Shown: positions 52,512-62,710, counted from the stretch's first letter. The stretch: 64,000 nucleotides of DNA from Agrobacterium sp. a22-2 (GCF_012276985.1 NZ_JAAXMM010000011.1:62001-126000); one strand, 5' to 3'. Made by a program: numbers and translations. Notes: generated by a model not told the origin, from the sequence alone.

Positions 52512-53594
52512 TCAGCTAGCCTTGACTTCATTCCAGATTTTAAGCCACTCGGAGTAATTCTCCGGCGCAACCGGCCACATGAATGACTTCATGACATCCA
52601 TGTCGTCGATGAAGATCGCTTCCTGCTGCTCCTTCGACAGGTCGTCGCGGATGATCGAGGACGTGGTTGCATAGTTGCCGATCTTGGCGATCTGGCTCGC
52701 GAATTCCGCACCAAGCAGATAGTCGATGAACTTGTAGCCGATTTCGGTTTTTTCCGCAGACAGCGTCGCCGGCATGGCGAAGCAGTCGCACCAGCCCATG
52801 ATCCCGGCTTTCGGCTTGGCCATTCCCATCGCCAGCTTGTCCTTCAGCGCATCATAGGGAACCCGCCACGAAAATGCGCAGGAAACCTCGCCGGTCGCAA
52901 ACAGATTGATAAGATCGCCGATCGTCTGCCAATAGGTGCGCAACAGCGGCTTCTGCGCGACCAGCAGCTTCTTGGCTTCTGCCAGCTCCTTGGTCTCCAT
53001 GACGAAGACCTTGTCGCGCGGCACACCGGCGACCAGACCGGCTATGGCGATGGATTCCAGCGCATAGTCGCGCATGGCAAGCTGGCCCTTATATTTCTCG
53101 TTGAACAGCGTCGTGTAGTCGGGCTCGCTGTCGAACTTGTCCTTGCGGTAGACGATCGGGTTGAGACCCCAGAGATAGGGAACCGCGAACTGCTTGCCCG
53201 AGGCATCGAGAACCTTGGGCGTGGTCTTGAAAACATCGTACATCTTGGTGGCGTTGGGGATCTTGCTCATGTCGATTTCTTTGAGCAGCCCGGCCTTGAT
53301 GTAGCGCCAGCTTCCGTTCAGCGACGGGTTGATCATGTCCCAGTCGGAGGCCGTGCCGGTCTTCAGCGCCGCGAACTGCGCGTCCTCGCTGGAAAGATAG
53401 GACAGCTTTACCTTGACACCGGTCTGCGCCTCAAAGGCGGCGATATATTCAGGATGCCCATTGGAATCCCAGGTCGCCCAGACCATCTCGGAAACGGCGG
53501 CCCTGGCGCTGCTTAGCGAACCGAACATCCCTGCTGCCGCGCCAGCCGCGATCCCTGCAAGCGCTTCACGTCGGGTAATTCCTGAACCTGCCAT
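52512..53594 (-). CDS. Periplasmic binding protein, PotD/opine type
   Basis: 360 residues. The N-terminus GITRREALAGIAAGAAAGMF has twin arginines and a hydrophobic stretch, fitting Tat or Sec export with cleavage near ARA-AV (about residue 33). The mature protein matches the spermidine/putrescine-binding family (YIAAFEAQTGVKVKLSYLSS, DWDMINPSLNGSWRYIKAGL, AVPYLWGLNPIVYRKDKFDS, FAMPATLSAEKTEIGYKFID). It probably binds a cationic nitrogen compound in the periplasm. It is the first gene of a ten-kilobase operon and stands behind a dyad that may bind the LysR protein. Confidence 0.88.
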   Translation of the reverse strand: MAGSGITRREALAGIAAGAAAGMFGSLSSARAAVSEMVWATWDSNGHPEYIAAFEAQTGVKVKLSYLSSEDAQFAALKTGTASDWDMINPSLNGSWRYIKAGLLKEIDMSKIPNATKMYDVFKTTPKVLDASGKQFAVPYLWGLNPIVYRKDKFDSEPDYTTLFNEKYKGQLAMRDYALESIAIAGLVAGVPRDKVFVMETKELAEAKKLLVAQKPLLRTYWQTIGDLINLFATGEVSCAFSWRVPYDALKDKLAMGMAKPKAGIMGWCDCFAMPATLSAEKTEIGYKFIDYLLGAEFASQIAKIGNYATTSSIIRDDLSKEQQEAIFIDDMDVMKSFMWPVAPENYSEWLKIWNEVKAS

Positions 53595-53659
53595 CGTGCC
53601 CTCATCTGGTTGCTGTTATACCGGCACCAGTGTGGGCTGTTTCATCGGGAAAGCCTATT

Positions 53660-53686
53660 ACGCAACCCAAATAGACTATATTGCGT
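53660..53686. promoter_or_regulatory. Dyad between LysR and binding-protein genes, candidate LysR operator
   Basis: ACGCAA, 15 bases, TTGCGT are perfect outer arms; ATAG-A-CTAT lies inside. The site is 66 bases upstream of the binding-protein start, the usual place for a LysR activator site. The LysR gene itself is encoded just upstream. Confidence 0.5.
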
Positions 53687-53734
53687 TTTGTCAGTTTTTC
53701 ACGGGGCCAACGTCACTAAACAGACGCCACGGCC

Positions 53735-54727
53735 TTAGTTATAGGCTGACGCCTGAGGCGGGAGAAATTTGACCACTACAGGCGCTGTCGCATCACAGGC
53801 GCGAACGTCGGCCGCAACAGACTTGATCATCTGTCGCAACCAGACATGGTCAGGCGACTGGTGCTTGCATTCATGCCAGAGCATGTAGAACTGCATCTGT
53901 CCAAGTTCGCGCGGCGCCTCCAGGACGACGAGTGGAAAGGCCTGAGCGATTTGTTCGGCAAAAATCCGCCCCGTCGTGAAGACGATGTCCAATTGCGTCA
54001 GCACATAAGGTGTGATCGCATATTCGGGCACCGACACGGCGATATTACGCTTGAGGCCGAGTTCGATCAGCCGCCCGTCGATCGGACTAAGTTGGGCTCG
54101 CTTATCTGAGGTCGGAGAAAGATGCTTCTCTTTCAGGAACTCGCCCATCGTGATTGGCTCGCATTGACTTGCCAGCCGATGGCTTGGACGGACGACACAG
54201 ACGATATCGGTGGTCAGCAAGGGCGACATCCGCAGGTACTCCGGCGGATGCGGCCAGTTGCCTATGACCGCATCGATAGATCCGTCCGCAAGTTGGCTGA
54301 TAAGTTCATCATAGCTCGGCATGTGAGACGCATCGACGCGAACACTGGGTGCCTTTTGTGCAATTTTGCCGACGAGCTGCGGCAGAAACACGGCTCCGAG
54401 GCAATTGTCCGCGATAATGCGGAAGTTTCGCGTCGCACTGTTCGGGTCGAAAGTGGCATAGGGAGAGAGGTGCGCATTGATCTGGTCGAGGATGTCGCGC
54501 AACGTCTCCTTCAGGACGAGACCTCGCTCCGTTGGTACCAATGCGCCTCCGGACCTAACTAGAAGCGGATCGTCCAGCATTTCCCGCAGCCGTTTCAACG
54601 TCAGGCTCACCGTCGGCTGCGCCTGGCCCAGGATATCGGCGGTTTTGGAAACGCTGCATTCCGTCAGCAGGGTCAGGAGCGTGCGCATCAGACGCACATC
54701 CATCATGCCATTCGCCTGTCGCGTCAT
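53735..54727 (-). CDS. LysR-family transcriptional regulator
   Basis: 330 residues. N-terminal winged helix at about residues 10-70: LMRTLLTLLTECSVSKTADI, LGQAQPTVSLTLKRLREMLD, DPLLVRSGGALVPTERG. The rest is the periplasmic-binding-protein-like effector domain (about 100-310). It is encoded just upstream of the importer operon in the same direction, 140 bases from the binding-protein start, and likely activates it with the imported compound or an intermediate as effector. Confidence 0.9.
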   Translation of the reverse strand: MTRQANGMMDVRLMRTLLTLLTECSVSKTADILGQAQPTVSLTLKRLREMLDDPLLVRSGGALVPTERGLVLKETLRDILDQINAHLSPYATFDPNSATRNFRIIADNCLGAVFLPQLVGKIAQKAPSVRVDASHMPSYDELISQLADGSIDAVIGNWPHPPEYLRMSPLLTTDIVCVVRPSHRLASQCEPITMGEFLKEKHLSPTSDKRAQLSPIDGRLIELGLKRNIAVSVPEYAITPYVLTQLDIVFTTGRIFAEQIAQAFPLVVLEAPRELGQMQFYMLWHECKHQSPDHVWLRQMIKSVAADVRACDATAPVVVKFLPPQASAYN

Positions 54728-54940
54728 GATCTGCCTTCCCCTAGTCGGACGGTGCTACAAACTTTGTGATAAGCATATTTCATGCCAGCCGGGGAGCTCG
54801 CTGGTCATGCCTGTAATTATCGCGGTCAAGAGCGTCGAAAGTTGTCGGGCAGAGGATCGCCCGATTTGGAAATATTTTCGCACGGGGAAGTTGCGCTTGC
54901 TTTCCATGTCCGGCGCTACCCCCTATGTAAGTCATCAAAT

Positions 54941-56548
54941 CTATTCCACGAGCAATGCCACCCCCTCGCCACGCGGATCGTGGGCGCCCGCAGTTGATCC
55001 ATCTTCCCGCCGGACAATGAGGCCGGCCTGTCCTGCAAGAGGGCTTAGCCGGTCGATGGACGAAAGCATGTGGCCGCGTGCAGCAAGTTCGGCAAACACT
55101 GTGTCGCCCGCGTCGATTTCCAGCTTCAGGCTGTCGCGGCTGTCCGAAAATGTCTTGCCCAGCAGGAAGCGCGATCCCGTGAGCGCGGTGACCGGATCCT
55201 CGCCGAAATCGATCATGCGCGTCAGGATCATCGACAGCGTCTGCGGCTGGCCATCGGCTCCCTGCGTTCCGTAGATCAGGGCAGGTTTACCGTCTCTTAG
55301 CGCCAGCCCCGGATTGAGCGTGTAGAAAGGTCGCTTTGCCGGAGCGATCGCATTGGGATGCTTGAGGTCGGAGGAAAAGGCAGCGCCGCGATTCTGCCAG
55401 AGTATCCCGGTGTCGCCGACAACCACGCCGCTGCCCCAGTCGAAATAGGTGCTCTGCAGGACGCTGACGCTTCTCCCCGACTGATCGGTCGCACCGAAGA
55501 AGACGGTGTCACCGGGGCGAAAGGGCTGCGGCCAGTCCATGGCACGTTTAAGATCGATGGACTGCGCCGATCTTGCCAGGTGCGCCGGGCTCAGCCAGTC
55601 CTCCACAGGCTGATTCATGAAGTCCGGATCGGCAATCAGCCCGCGATCCAGAAAGGCTCTTTTGACCGCTTCGACGCACAGGTGAATATGATCGACGCCG
55701 CCGGGCGCCAATGCTTTCAAATCGAAATGAGACAGAATGCCCATGATCGCCAGTGTTGAAATGCCTTGCGTCGGTGGTGGCGGGGCGAGCAGTTCCACGC
55801 CGCGATAATGGAGGCTCGCCGGCTCGCCCTGGCGTGTCCGGGTTGCGGCGAGATCGGCAGACGTGAGCGGAGATCCCGCAGCCATCAACCCTTTTGCAAT
55901 CCGTGCCCCGAGTTCCCCTTCGTAGAAGCTGCGCGGGCCGTCGCGGGCGATTAGGTGCAATGAGTTCGCCAGCCCTTTCTGGCGGAAAGGCGCTCCGACC
56001 TGAGGGGCTATGCCGCCGGGCATGAAAATCTCGCTGAAGCCCGGCCAGTTCATAACTTCGGACTTTCGGAAATCCAGCCAGAACTTCTGGGATTTCGTGA
56101 CAGGGAAACCGTCTGCTGCGTGCCCGATCGCATCGTCAAGCAGATTGGAAAAGGAGTGGCCACCGCCCCAATTCCGGACGGAATAGTCAAAGGCGTGACG
56201 CCAGGCATCCACCGCGCAGGCGGATGTGAGCGTCGACAGGGGCCCTCGCAAGGGGATGGCGTCGTCAAAGCCGGGCAGGATGCGGGCCGATTGGCCGATG
56301 CCGAGGAAGCAGTCTTTTCGACCCTCTTCATCTGCGACCATCCAGACAGCGTCACCGCCAAGACCACAGAAATGCGGATAGACCACCGCGATCGTGGCGC
56401 CGATGGCGATCGCGGCATCGAGCGCATTACCGCCCTCCCGCAGGATGCGGGCGCCGGATTCGCTGGCAAGTGCATGCGGGCTCGTGACCATGCCGCCCTG
56501 TCCCTGCGCAAATCCGGGTCCATTGGTCGACGGTTCGTTCGGTGTCAT
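54941..56548 (-). CDS. Gamma-glutamyltransferase-like N-terminal nucleophile hydrolase without signal peptide
   Basis: 535 residues. The autocatalytic Thr that becomes the N-terminus of the small subunit can be placed at Thr348 (PGDTVFFGATDQSGRSVSVL). Large-subunit landmarks are MVTSPHALASESGARILREG, GGNALDAAIAIG and PPPPTQGISTLAIMG. The oxyanion region reads GVVVGDTGILWQNRGAAFS, as in bacterial GGT-like acylases. No signal peptide is present, unlike classical periplasmic GGT. It could remove a gamma-glutamyl or other acyl group in the cytoplasm. It is divergent from the amidohydrolase at 56626, 77 bases away. Confidence 0.83.
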   Translation of the reverse strand: MTPNEPSTNGPGFAQGQGGMVTSPHALASESGARILREGGNALDAAIAIGATIAVVYPHFCGLGGDAVWMVADEEGRKDCFLGIGQSARILPGFDDAIPLRGPLSTLTSACAVDAWRHAFDYSVRNWGGGHSFSNLLDDAIGHAADGFPVTKSQKFWLDFRKSEVMNWPGFSEIFMPGGIAPQVGAPFRQKGLANSLHLIARDGPRSFYEGELGARIAKGLMAAGSPLTSADLAATRTRQGEPASLHYRGVELLAPPPPTQGISTLAIMGILSHFDLKALAPGGVDHIHLCVEAVKRAFLDRGLIADPDFMNQPVEDWLSPAHLARSAQSIDLKRAMDWPQPFRPGDTVFFGATDQSGRSVSVLQSTYFDWGSGVVVGDTGILWQNRGAAFSSDLKHPNAIAPAKRPFYTLNPGLALRDGKPALIYGTQGADGQPQTLSMILTRMIDFGEDPVTALTGSRFLLGKTFSDSRDSLKLEIDAGDTVFAELAARGHMLSSIDRLSPLAGQAGLIVRREDGSTAGAHDPRGEGVALLVE

Positions 56549-56567
56549 GCGTTCTTACTCCCAAGGC

Positions 56568-56591
56568 TTGTCATTTGGACAAAACCGGTTT
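56568..56591. promoter_or_regulatory. Two overlapping palindromes between divergent GGT-like and amidohydrolase genes
   Basis: TTGTC-ATTTG-GACAA (56568-56582) is followed at once by AAACCGGTTT (56582-56591), both perfect. The 77-base gap must hold two promoters, so these are likely regulator sites. The regulator is not known; the LysR protein nearby is one candidate. Confidence 0.4.
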
Positions 56592-56625
56592 CAACCTGTC
56601 ACAAATACGCGCCCAGGAGACAAGC

Positions 56626-57885
56626 ATGGCCATCGATCTCGTGATCCGCAATGCATTTCTGCAGGAGTCCGATGGCTTGACGGATATTGCGTTTGCGAAT
56701 GGCCGGATTGCCGCAATGGCGCCCCGCTTCGTTTGCGATGCGCCGGAATACGATGCCGGTGGCAAGTTGATCAGCGGGGGCTTGATCGAAACGCATATCC
56801 ATCTCGATAAGGCCGGCATTATCGGTCGATGCACGCTTTGCACGGGGACGCTGGCTGAAGCCGTCAGCGAGACGTCGAAGGCAAAGGCCGCCTTCACCGA
56901 GGAGGATGTTTACACGCGCGCTGCCGGGATCGTCGAACAGGCGATCCTCAATGGCACGAACCGGTTGCGCACATTCGTGGAGATCGACGGGCGCGCCGGG
57001 TTCCGGTCTTTCGACGCCATAAAGCGGATACGTGCCGACTACGCCGCTGCCATCGATATCGAAATCTGCGCCTTTGCACAGGAAGGGCTGACCAATGACC
57101 CTGGCACGGAGGAGATGCTGGGTGCGGCACTGGCTTCCGGCGCGGATCTGGTTGGCGGCTGTCCCTACACCGATCCGAGGCCGGACGATCATATCCGCAG
57201 GATCTTCGATCTTGGTGAGCGTTATGGCGTGCCGATTGATTTCCATTTGGACTTCGATCTCGATCCGGCAGGATCCAACCTTCCCTTTGTGATCGCCGAA
57301 ACTCTAGCGCGTTGCTACCAGGGGCGCGTATCGGTCGGCCATGTGACCAAGCTCTCTGCCCTGCCGCCCGAAGCATTCGAAACCGTTGGTCGCAGTCTGG
57401 CGCAAGCCGGCATTGCGGTGACGGTGCTGCCGGCAACGGATCTGTTCCTGACGGGGCGTGCGGCAACCCATCTCGTTCCGCGTGGCGTCGCGCCGGCCCA
57501 TCGGCTGGCGGAACTCGGCGTCGTCACGACACTTTCGACCAACAACGTCCTCAACCCCTTCACCCCTTTCGGCGATGTCAGCCTCATCCGCATGGCTAAT
57601 CTCTATGCCAATGTTGCGCAGATTGGCACCGCTGATGCCCTCGAATCGGTGTTCGATATGATAACGATCAACGCCGCCCGGCTTATGGGGCTGAAACAAT
57701 ACCGGCTTGAAATCGGAGCTCCCGCCACGCTCGTTCTGTTCGATGGGATCTCCGGCGCTGACGCCGTGGCCAGGCTTTCACCGGCGGTGACGGGCTGGAA
57801 GGATGGTCGCCAGACATTTGTGCGACCGGCACCTCGATTGCTTTTCGGGCGGCAATGCCAAAGTTTCGAAGACAGGCTGGAATAG
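56626..57885 (+). CDS. Cytosine-deaminase-like amidohydrolase, variant metal site
   Basis: 419 residues. HxH motif in GGLIETHIHLDKAG, second His in PIDFHLDFDLDPAGSN, third in VSVGHVTKLSALP. In cytosine deaminase the metal Asp sits in a GHDD...DP segment; here the matching stretch is LSTNNVLNPFTPFGD, with Asn in that place. This change is seen by eye and may mark a subgroup with different chemistry. AGGAGA precedes ATG 56626. It is divergent from the GGT-like gene and not in the long operon. Confidence 0.82.
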   Translation: MAIDLVIRNAFLQESDGLTDIAFANGRIAAMAPRFVCDAPEYDAGGKLISGGLIETHIHLDKAGIIGRCTLCTGTLAEAVSETSKAKAAFTEEDVYTRAAGIVEQAILNGTNRLRTFVEIDGRAGFRSFDAIKRIRADYAAAIDIEICAFAQEGLTNDPGTEEMLGAALASGADLVGGCPYTDPRPDDHIRRIFDLGERYGVPIDFHLDFDLDPAGSNLPFVIAETLARCYQGRVSVGHVTKLSALPPEAFETVGRSLAQAGIAVTVLPATDLFLTGRAATHLVPRGVAPAHRLAELGVVTTLSTNNVLNPFTPFGDVSLIRMANLYANVAQIGTADALESVFDMITINAARLMGLKQYRLEIGAPATLVLFDGISGADAVARLSPAVTGWKDGRQTFVRPAPRLLFGRQCQSFEDRLE

Positions 57886-58055
57886 CGGCTTTCGGCGTTC
57901 ATCGGCTGCAAGCCGCACAAATACCTCTTGGCTGGATGTCAAAGCTTCAACAATATTCTTCGCACTATCGCGCCACAGCGTAGATTAGGCGGGGCAGGCG
58001 AGCGAAGAGATATTCGCCTGGCACAGGTCGGGAGCCTAAGCCGCTAGCCCCGGGA

Positions 58056-58098
58056 GAGGCTTTTCAACCAGTCGCAGGAATCGTTGGTTGTGAGCCTC
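58056..58098 (+). ncRNA. Possible structured RNA upstream of a terminator (small RNA or 3' UTR)
   Basis: GAGGCT and AGCCTC, and inside them CAACCA and TGGTTG, pair to form a hairpin interrupted by a TTT/TG bulge around a 14-base loop. About 30 bases later an intrinsic terminator follows (58128-58153). The sequence between ends in CAACCACGCCA, which recalls a tRNA 3' end, but no complete tRNA cloverleaf could be drawn. A promoter was not identified. Confidence 0.35.
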
Positions 58099-58127
58099 CG
58101 CAACCACGCCACAGCATAAAACAATAA

Positions 58128-58153
58128 CCGCTCCCATCTAGGGGGCGGTTTTT
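58128..58153 (+). terminator. Intrinsic terminator
   Basis: CCGCTCCC-ATCTA-GGGGGCGG pairs with one G-T wobble and is followed by five T residues. It is 240 bases after the amidohydrolase stop codon. It may end that transcript or a small RNA. Confidence 0.8.
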
Positions 58154-58347
58154 GCGTTTTTGGGGTAATCAGCCACTGAAATGTCGCTGGCAAACCACAC
58201 GTCAAGAACCCTTCGGCCGATCGATCCAGACCTCTCATCATTCAGGTGCAGGACCATCTCTTTAAGCCATGATGAGCGGCTCCTGAAGGGCTAACGAGGC
58301 CGCAGCGGTCATTCCTTGGCCCCAACCGCGATTTCTCGCAGCACGGG

Positions 58348-58632
58348 TCAGGAGCGGGCTTTTGTCCAAACCGCCCATGCAGAGACAAAGCAGGCGAGAA
58401 TAATGGCATTGGAGACAATGCCGCAGGCAATTGCGATGAAGCGAGCTTCGTTGTCAGTCGCGGCACTTGCCGCAGTTGTCAGCGGCAACAGGATCGCCAC
58501 GAAGACGACACCAACGCCCAATGGTATTGCAAGACCCATTGTTGGACGCGTGCGCAATGCAGTCAGCATCAGGAACAGAATCAATCCTATGCGGAACGGA
58601 TCCACGAGCTGAGAGACGAGTGTTTCCAACAT
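58348..58632 (-). CDS. Small membrane protein, function unknown
   Basis: 94 residues with three hydrophobic segments (about 13-28 FRIGLILFLMLTALRT, 33-55 MGLAIPLGVGVVFVAILLPL and 68-88 FIAIACGIVSNAIILACFVS). GGAGG sits eight bases before ATG 58632, so the start is well supported; an upstream open frame to 58701 is not needed. No family is recognised. It is convergent with the terminator at 58128-58153. Confidence 0.65.
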   Translation of the reverse strand: MLETLVSQLVDPFRIGLILFLMLTALRTRPTMGLAIPLGVGVVFVAILLPLTTAASAATDNEARFIAIACGIVSNAIILACFVSAWAVWTKARS

Positions 58633-58857
58633 TTTAGATCCTCCATTTGCAGTCTTGGCCATGGTTCCACAAAGAACGTGCGCGAGCAAGCAGCCACACA
58701 TGGTCGACCTTTGGAGATCTTCGACGTCTCTCCTTGCGCGGACCCTCTGTCGCGACGGATCATCGCCCTGCAGGTCAGGTTAAAATCGGTCCAATCAGGC
58801 GAGCCAAGGGAAGACAGGCTGTTCAACGGTCACTCCGCGCAGCATGGCTGACACGGG

Positions 58858-59637
58858 TCAAAAGGACAGGTCGAGAACCTTGCCTTCGAAGAGGCGATCG
58901 CGTGAACCTTCGAGGTGGCGGTGCATGAAATCGCGGGCGTCTTCGGCGCGGCCGTCGACGATCGCCTGATAGATCTGCTGATGTTCGCCATAGACCTTTT
59001 CGAGGCCGGCGCGGGGACCCATCAGCGACAGGCCGTGCAGGTGCATGCCGACGGCGATATGGGCGCGCAGCGCCTCCAGCGACGCGGTGTAATAGTGATT
59101 GTTGGCCGCCTCCGTGACAGCCTTGTGGAACAGGAAGTCGGCATCGGTGCGGTGCAGCTGGTGGCTGGTGGCTTCGCGTAGCTCGGCAAGGGCCGAAGCG
59201 ATCCGGGCAATCGCTGCATCGTCGCGGCGCTGGGCGGCAAAGAAGGCGGCGGCCGGCTCGATCGTCAGGCGGAATTCGTAGCAGCGCTGGATATCGGCAA
59301 TCGATTTCACCGGCGAATAGGCCAACTGGGCCGTGACGGAGACCTGCGCGCTCACGAAGGTGCCGGCCCCCTGGCGGGAATAGATCATGCCCTGTTCGCG
59401 CAACCGGCTCAGCGCATCGCGCACCACCGGCCGGGACACGCCAAGCATGGAGGCGAGTTCGTGTTCGCCGGGCAGCCGCGAGTCGGGCGCGTAATTGCCG
59501 GTGCGGATGCGCTCCTGCAATTGATCGAGCACCCGGTCGACGAGCTTCACCGCTTTGCCGCGCTCGGGTTTTCCGTCGCTGGCGATCACCTCGCCTGCCG
59601 CGATATTGCCTGCCATTCCGTTCACCGTTCTTTTCAT
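58858..59637 (-). CDS. GntR-family regulator, FadR subfamily
   Basis: 259 residues. The winged helix (about 30-95) contains VDRVLDQLQERIRTGNYAPD, SRLPGEHELASMLGVSRPVV and RDALSRLREQGMIYSRQGAG. The FCD ligand domain (about 110-245) has the metal-binding Asp/His pattern RTDADFLFHKAVTEAANNHY and later GEHQQIYQAIVDGRAEDARD. The start codon overlaps the stop of the sugar-acid kinase gene (ATGA), so it is cotranscribed with the catabolic and transport genes it likely controls, an arrangement giving feedback. Confidence 0.9.
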   Translation of the reverse strand: MKRTVNGMAGNIAAGEVIASDGKPERGKAVKLVDRVLDQLQERIRTGNYAPDSRLPGEHELASMLGVSRPVVRDALSRLREQGMIYSRQGAGTFVSAQVSVTAQLAYSPVKSIADIQRCYEFRLTIEPAAAFFAAQRRDDAAIARIASALAELREATSHQLHRTDADFLFHKAVTEAANNHYYTASLEALRAHIAVGMHLHGLSLMGPRAGLEKVYGEHQQIYQAIVDGRAEDARDFMHRHLEGSRDRLFEGKVLDLSF

Positions 59638-60716
59638 TGCCCGGCCTCGCGCTTCGCCGGGTTTGCCTCAATTACCTTTATCAGAGATTGTGCATTGCCA
59701 AAGCCCCCGGATTTAACGGCGCAGCGGATTTGTCGACCATTGGCGCATCGGACTTCGAACCAGGGAATGCCCGCCTCGATCTCGCCCTTGGGCTCCAGCA
59801 ATTGCACGCCGAGGCGGCGGAGAATGGCATGGGCTGTGTCGCCGCCCCCCATCATCAGCATGTCGGGGCGGGTCTGTTCGATGAGACGGGTCACGCCGGC
59901 GGCAAAGATCTGCGCAACGCTTGTGGCGTCCTGCTGGATGGCGCCGGTACAGCGCAGCAGCAGCGGAAGGGGGTGTGGCAACGCGTCAACGGCCAGCGCT
60001 CCGGCAGGGGCATCGCGAGATCCGGCCAGCATGCCGCTTTGCAGCAGCGCTTCCATCTGCGCAAGGGTGATCGGATCGTGGGAGCCGAGCGCAAACAGGG
60101 TCCGTTGCGTGCGTTGAAACGGTGATAGGCCGGCGCGGTCTTTTCTGCCGAATCGCCGTGCCAAGGCGCTGCCCAAACCGCGTGCGCCGACTGCGATGGT
60201 CGTTGCTCCGTCCAGTGCTGTGATCGCCCGGTCAAGGTCGGCGTCGCTCGATGCGTCGACGATGTCGATCGGCAGGCTGGATCCGGCAAACAGCGGAGCG
60301 ATGGGCAACGGCTCCGGCACACCATGGCCGGTGACCATGCCGTTGCGGGTAAAGCGGTGCTGGTCGGGAACGGCCGGGGCAATCATGGCGCGGCTGAGGC
60401 CAAAGGTCGTTGCCAGAGCTTCGGTTTCTTCTCTGACATTGCCCTTGAGGCGGGAATCGATCTTCTTGAAGACGATAGTGGGCGTAACCGATTGAAACGC
60501 TGCGGCAGCTTTTTCAACTTCAGCTGCGGCATCGGCGGCCGGCAGGGAGCGCGAAGCCGTGTTGACGACCACGACATGTGCTCCCGTCGCCACCGCCTCT
60601 GCTGCCGCATCGACATCGACTGCCACGACCACGCGCAAGCCGACTTCCACGAAGGGTGTCCCGGTATCAAGGGCGCCCGTCAGGTCGTCGGCGATGATGG
60701 CGACGAGAACGGTCAT
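59634..60716 (-). CDS. Four-carbon acid sugar kinase family protein (DUF1537/OtnK type)
   Basis: 360 residues. The N-terminal domain opens VAIIADDLTGALDTGTPFVE and contains VFKKIDSRLKGNVREETEAL, both typical of the four-carbon acid sugar kinases that phosphorylate threonate, erythronate or 3-oxo-tetronate. The C-terminal nucleotide-binding domain has MLMMGGGDTAHAILRRLGVQ and CAVKSGGFGN, the usual GG and KxGGFG motifs. Three bases separate it from the ATPase gene before it. It shows that the imported compound is converted to, or contains, a sugar acid. Confidence 0.87.
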   Translation of the reverse strand: MTVLVAIIADDLTGALDTGTPFVEVGLRVVVAVDVDAAAEAVATGAHVVVVNTASRSLPAADAAAEVEKAAAAFQSVTPTIVFKKIDSRLKGNVREETEALATTFGLSRAMIAPAVPDQHRFTRNGMVTGHGVPEPLPIAPLFAGSSLPIDIVDASSDADLDRAITALDGATTIAVGARGLGSALARRFGRKDRAGLSPFQRTQRTLFALGSHDPITLAQMEALLQSGMLAGSRDAPAGALAVDALPHPLPLLLRCTGAIQQDATSVAQIFAAGVTRLIEQTRPDMLMMGGGDTAHAILRRLGVQLLEPKGEIEAGIPWFEVRCANGRQIRCAVKSGGFGNAQSLIKVIEANPAKREAGQ

Positions 60717-60719
60717 GGC

Positions 60720-61702
60720 TTACTGTCCGTTGACCGCATGGCAGGCGACCCTATGGCCGGGACGGGCTTCTTTCCAGACCGGCACCTTCTCCTTGCAGAT
60801 ATCCATGGCGACCGGGCAGCGCGTATGAAAGCGGCAACCGGATGGCGGGTCGAGCGGGCTTGGCACGTCGCCCTGCAGGATCTGCCGGGTGCGGGTGCGT
60901 TCATGGGCGGGATCGGTTTCCGGCACGGCGGAGAGCAGGGCCTTGGTATAGGGATGCAGCGGTTCGCTGAACAGCGCGTCGCGGGTGGCAAGCTCGGCCA
61001 GCCGACCCAGATACATGACGCCGACGCGCGTGCTGATATGGCGCACGACCGCCAGGTCATGGGCGATGAAAAGATAGGTGAGGGCGTATTTTTCCTGCAG
61101 GTCGAGCAGAAGGTTGATGATCTGCGCCTGGATCGACACGTCGAGCGCCGAGATCGCCTCGTCGCAGACGATGAATTTCGGCTGGCAGGCGAGCGCCCGG
61201 GCAATGACGACGCGCTGGCGCTGCCCGCCGGACAGTTCGTGGGGATAGCGCGAGGCAAAGCGGGCCGGCAGGCCGACATCGCCCAGCAGCGTGGCGATCT
61301 TGCCCGGTAGCTCCGCCTTGGTCGCCAGCTTGTGGAACAGGATTGGCTCGCCCACGGCCTCGCCCACGGTCATGCGGGGATTGAGCGTTGAGTAAGGGTC
61401 CTGGAAGACGATCTGCAGATCACGACGGAACGGCCGCATGTGCTTTTCATCCAGCAGCGTCAGGTCCTGGCCCTTGTAGATCACCTTGCCGCCGCTGGCG
61501 CGATGGAGATTGAGAATGGTGAAGCCGGTGGTTGACTTGCCGCAGCCGGATTCGCCGACCAGGCTCAGGGTCTCGCCCTCGATGATATCCAGATTGAAAT
61601 CGTCCAGCGCATGCACGGTGGCCGTCTTGTTGCCGAAGGCGCCAAGACGGACGTGGAAATGCTTGACGAGGTTTTCGATCCTCAAAAGCGGTTCGGGGTT
61701 CA

Positions 61703-61703
<1 letters not shown>
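60720..61703 (-). CDS. Oligopeptide-type ABC transporter ATPase, OppF/DppF-like
   Basis: 327 residues. Walker A GESGCGKSTTGF, signature LSGGQRQRVVIARAL, Walker B FIVCDEAISALD. The C-terminal Cys cluster GCRFHTRCPVAMDIC is the family's [4Fe-4S]-like motif. The ATG at 61703 overlaps the previous stop codon as TGATG; a GTG at 61706 is also possible. Confidence 0.9.

Positions 61704-62706
<1,003 letters not shown>

Positions 62707-62710
<4 letters not shown>

Larger units (their letters stand above)
57886..58347. other. Gene-free stretch with RNA-like structure
   Basis: 462 bases between the amidohydrolase and the small membrane-protein gene. No protein-like frame was found. It contains a long hairpin and a terminator (listed separately) that may mark a small RNA or the amidohydrolase 3' end. 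Confidence 0.5.

Noticed and set aside
58081..58115. tRNA-like 3' end (CAACCACGCCA)
   Set aside because: No matching acceptor, D-arm or anticodon arm could be found upstream, so an intact tRNA gene is not supported.
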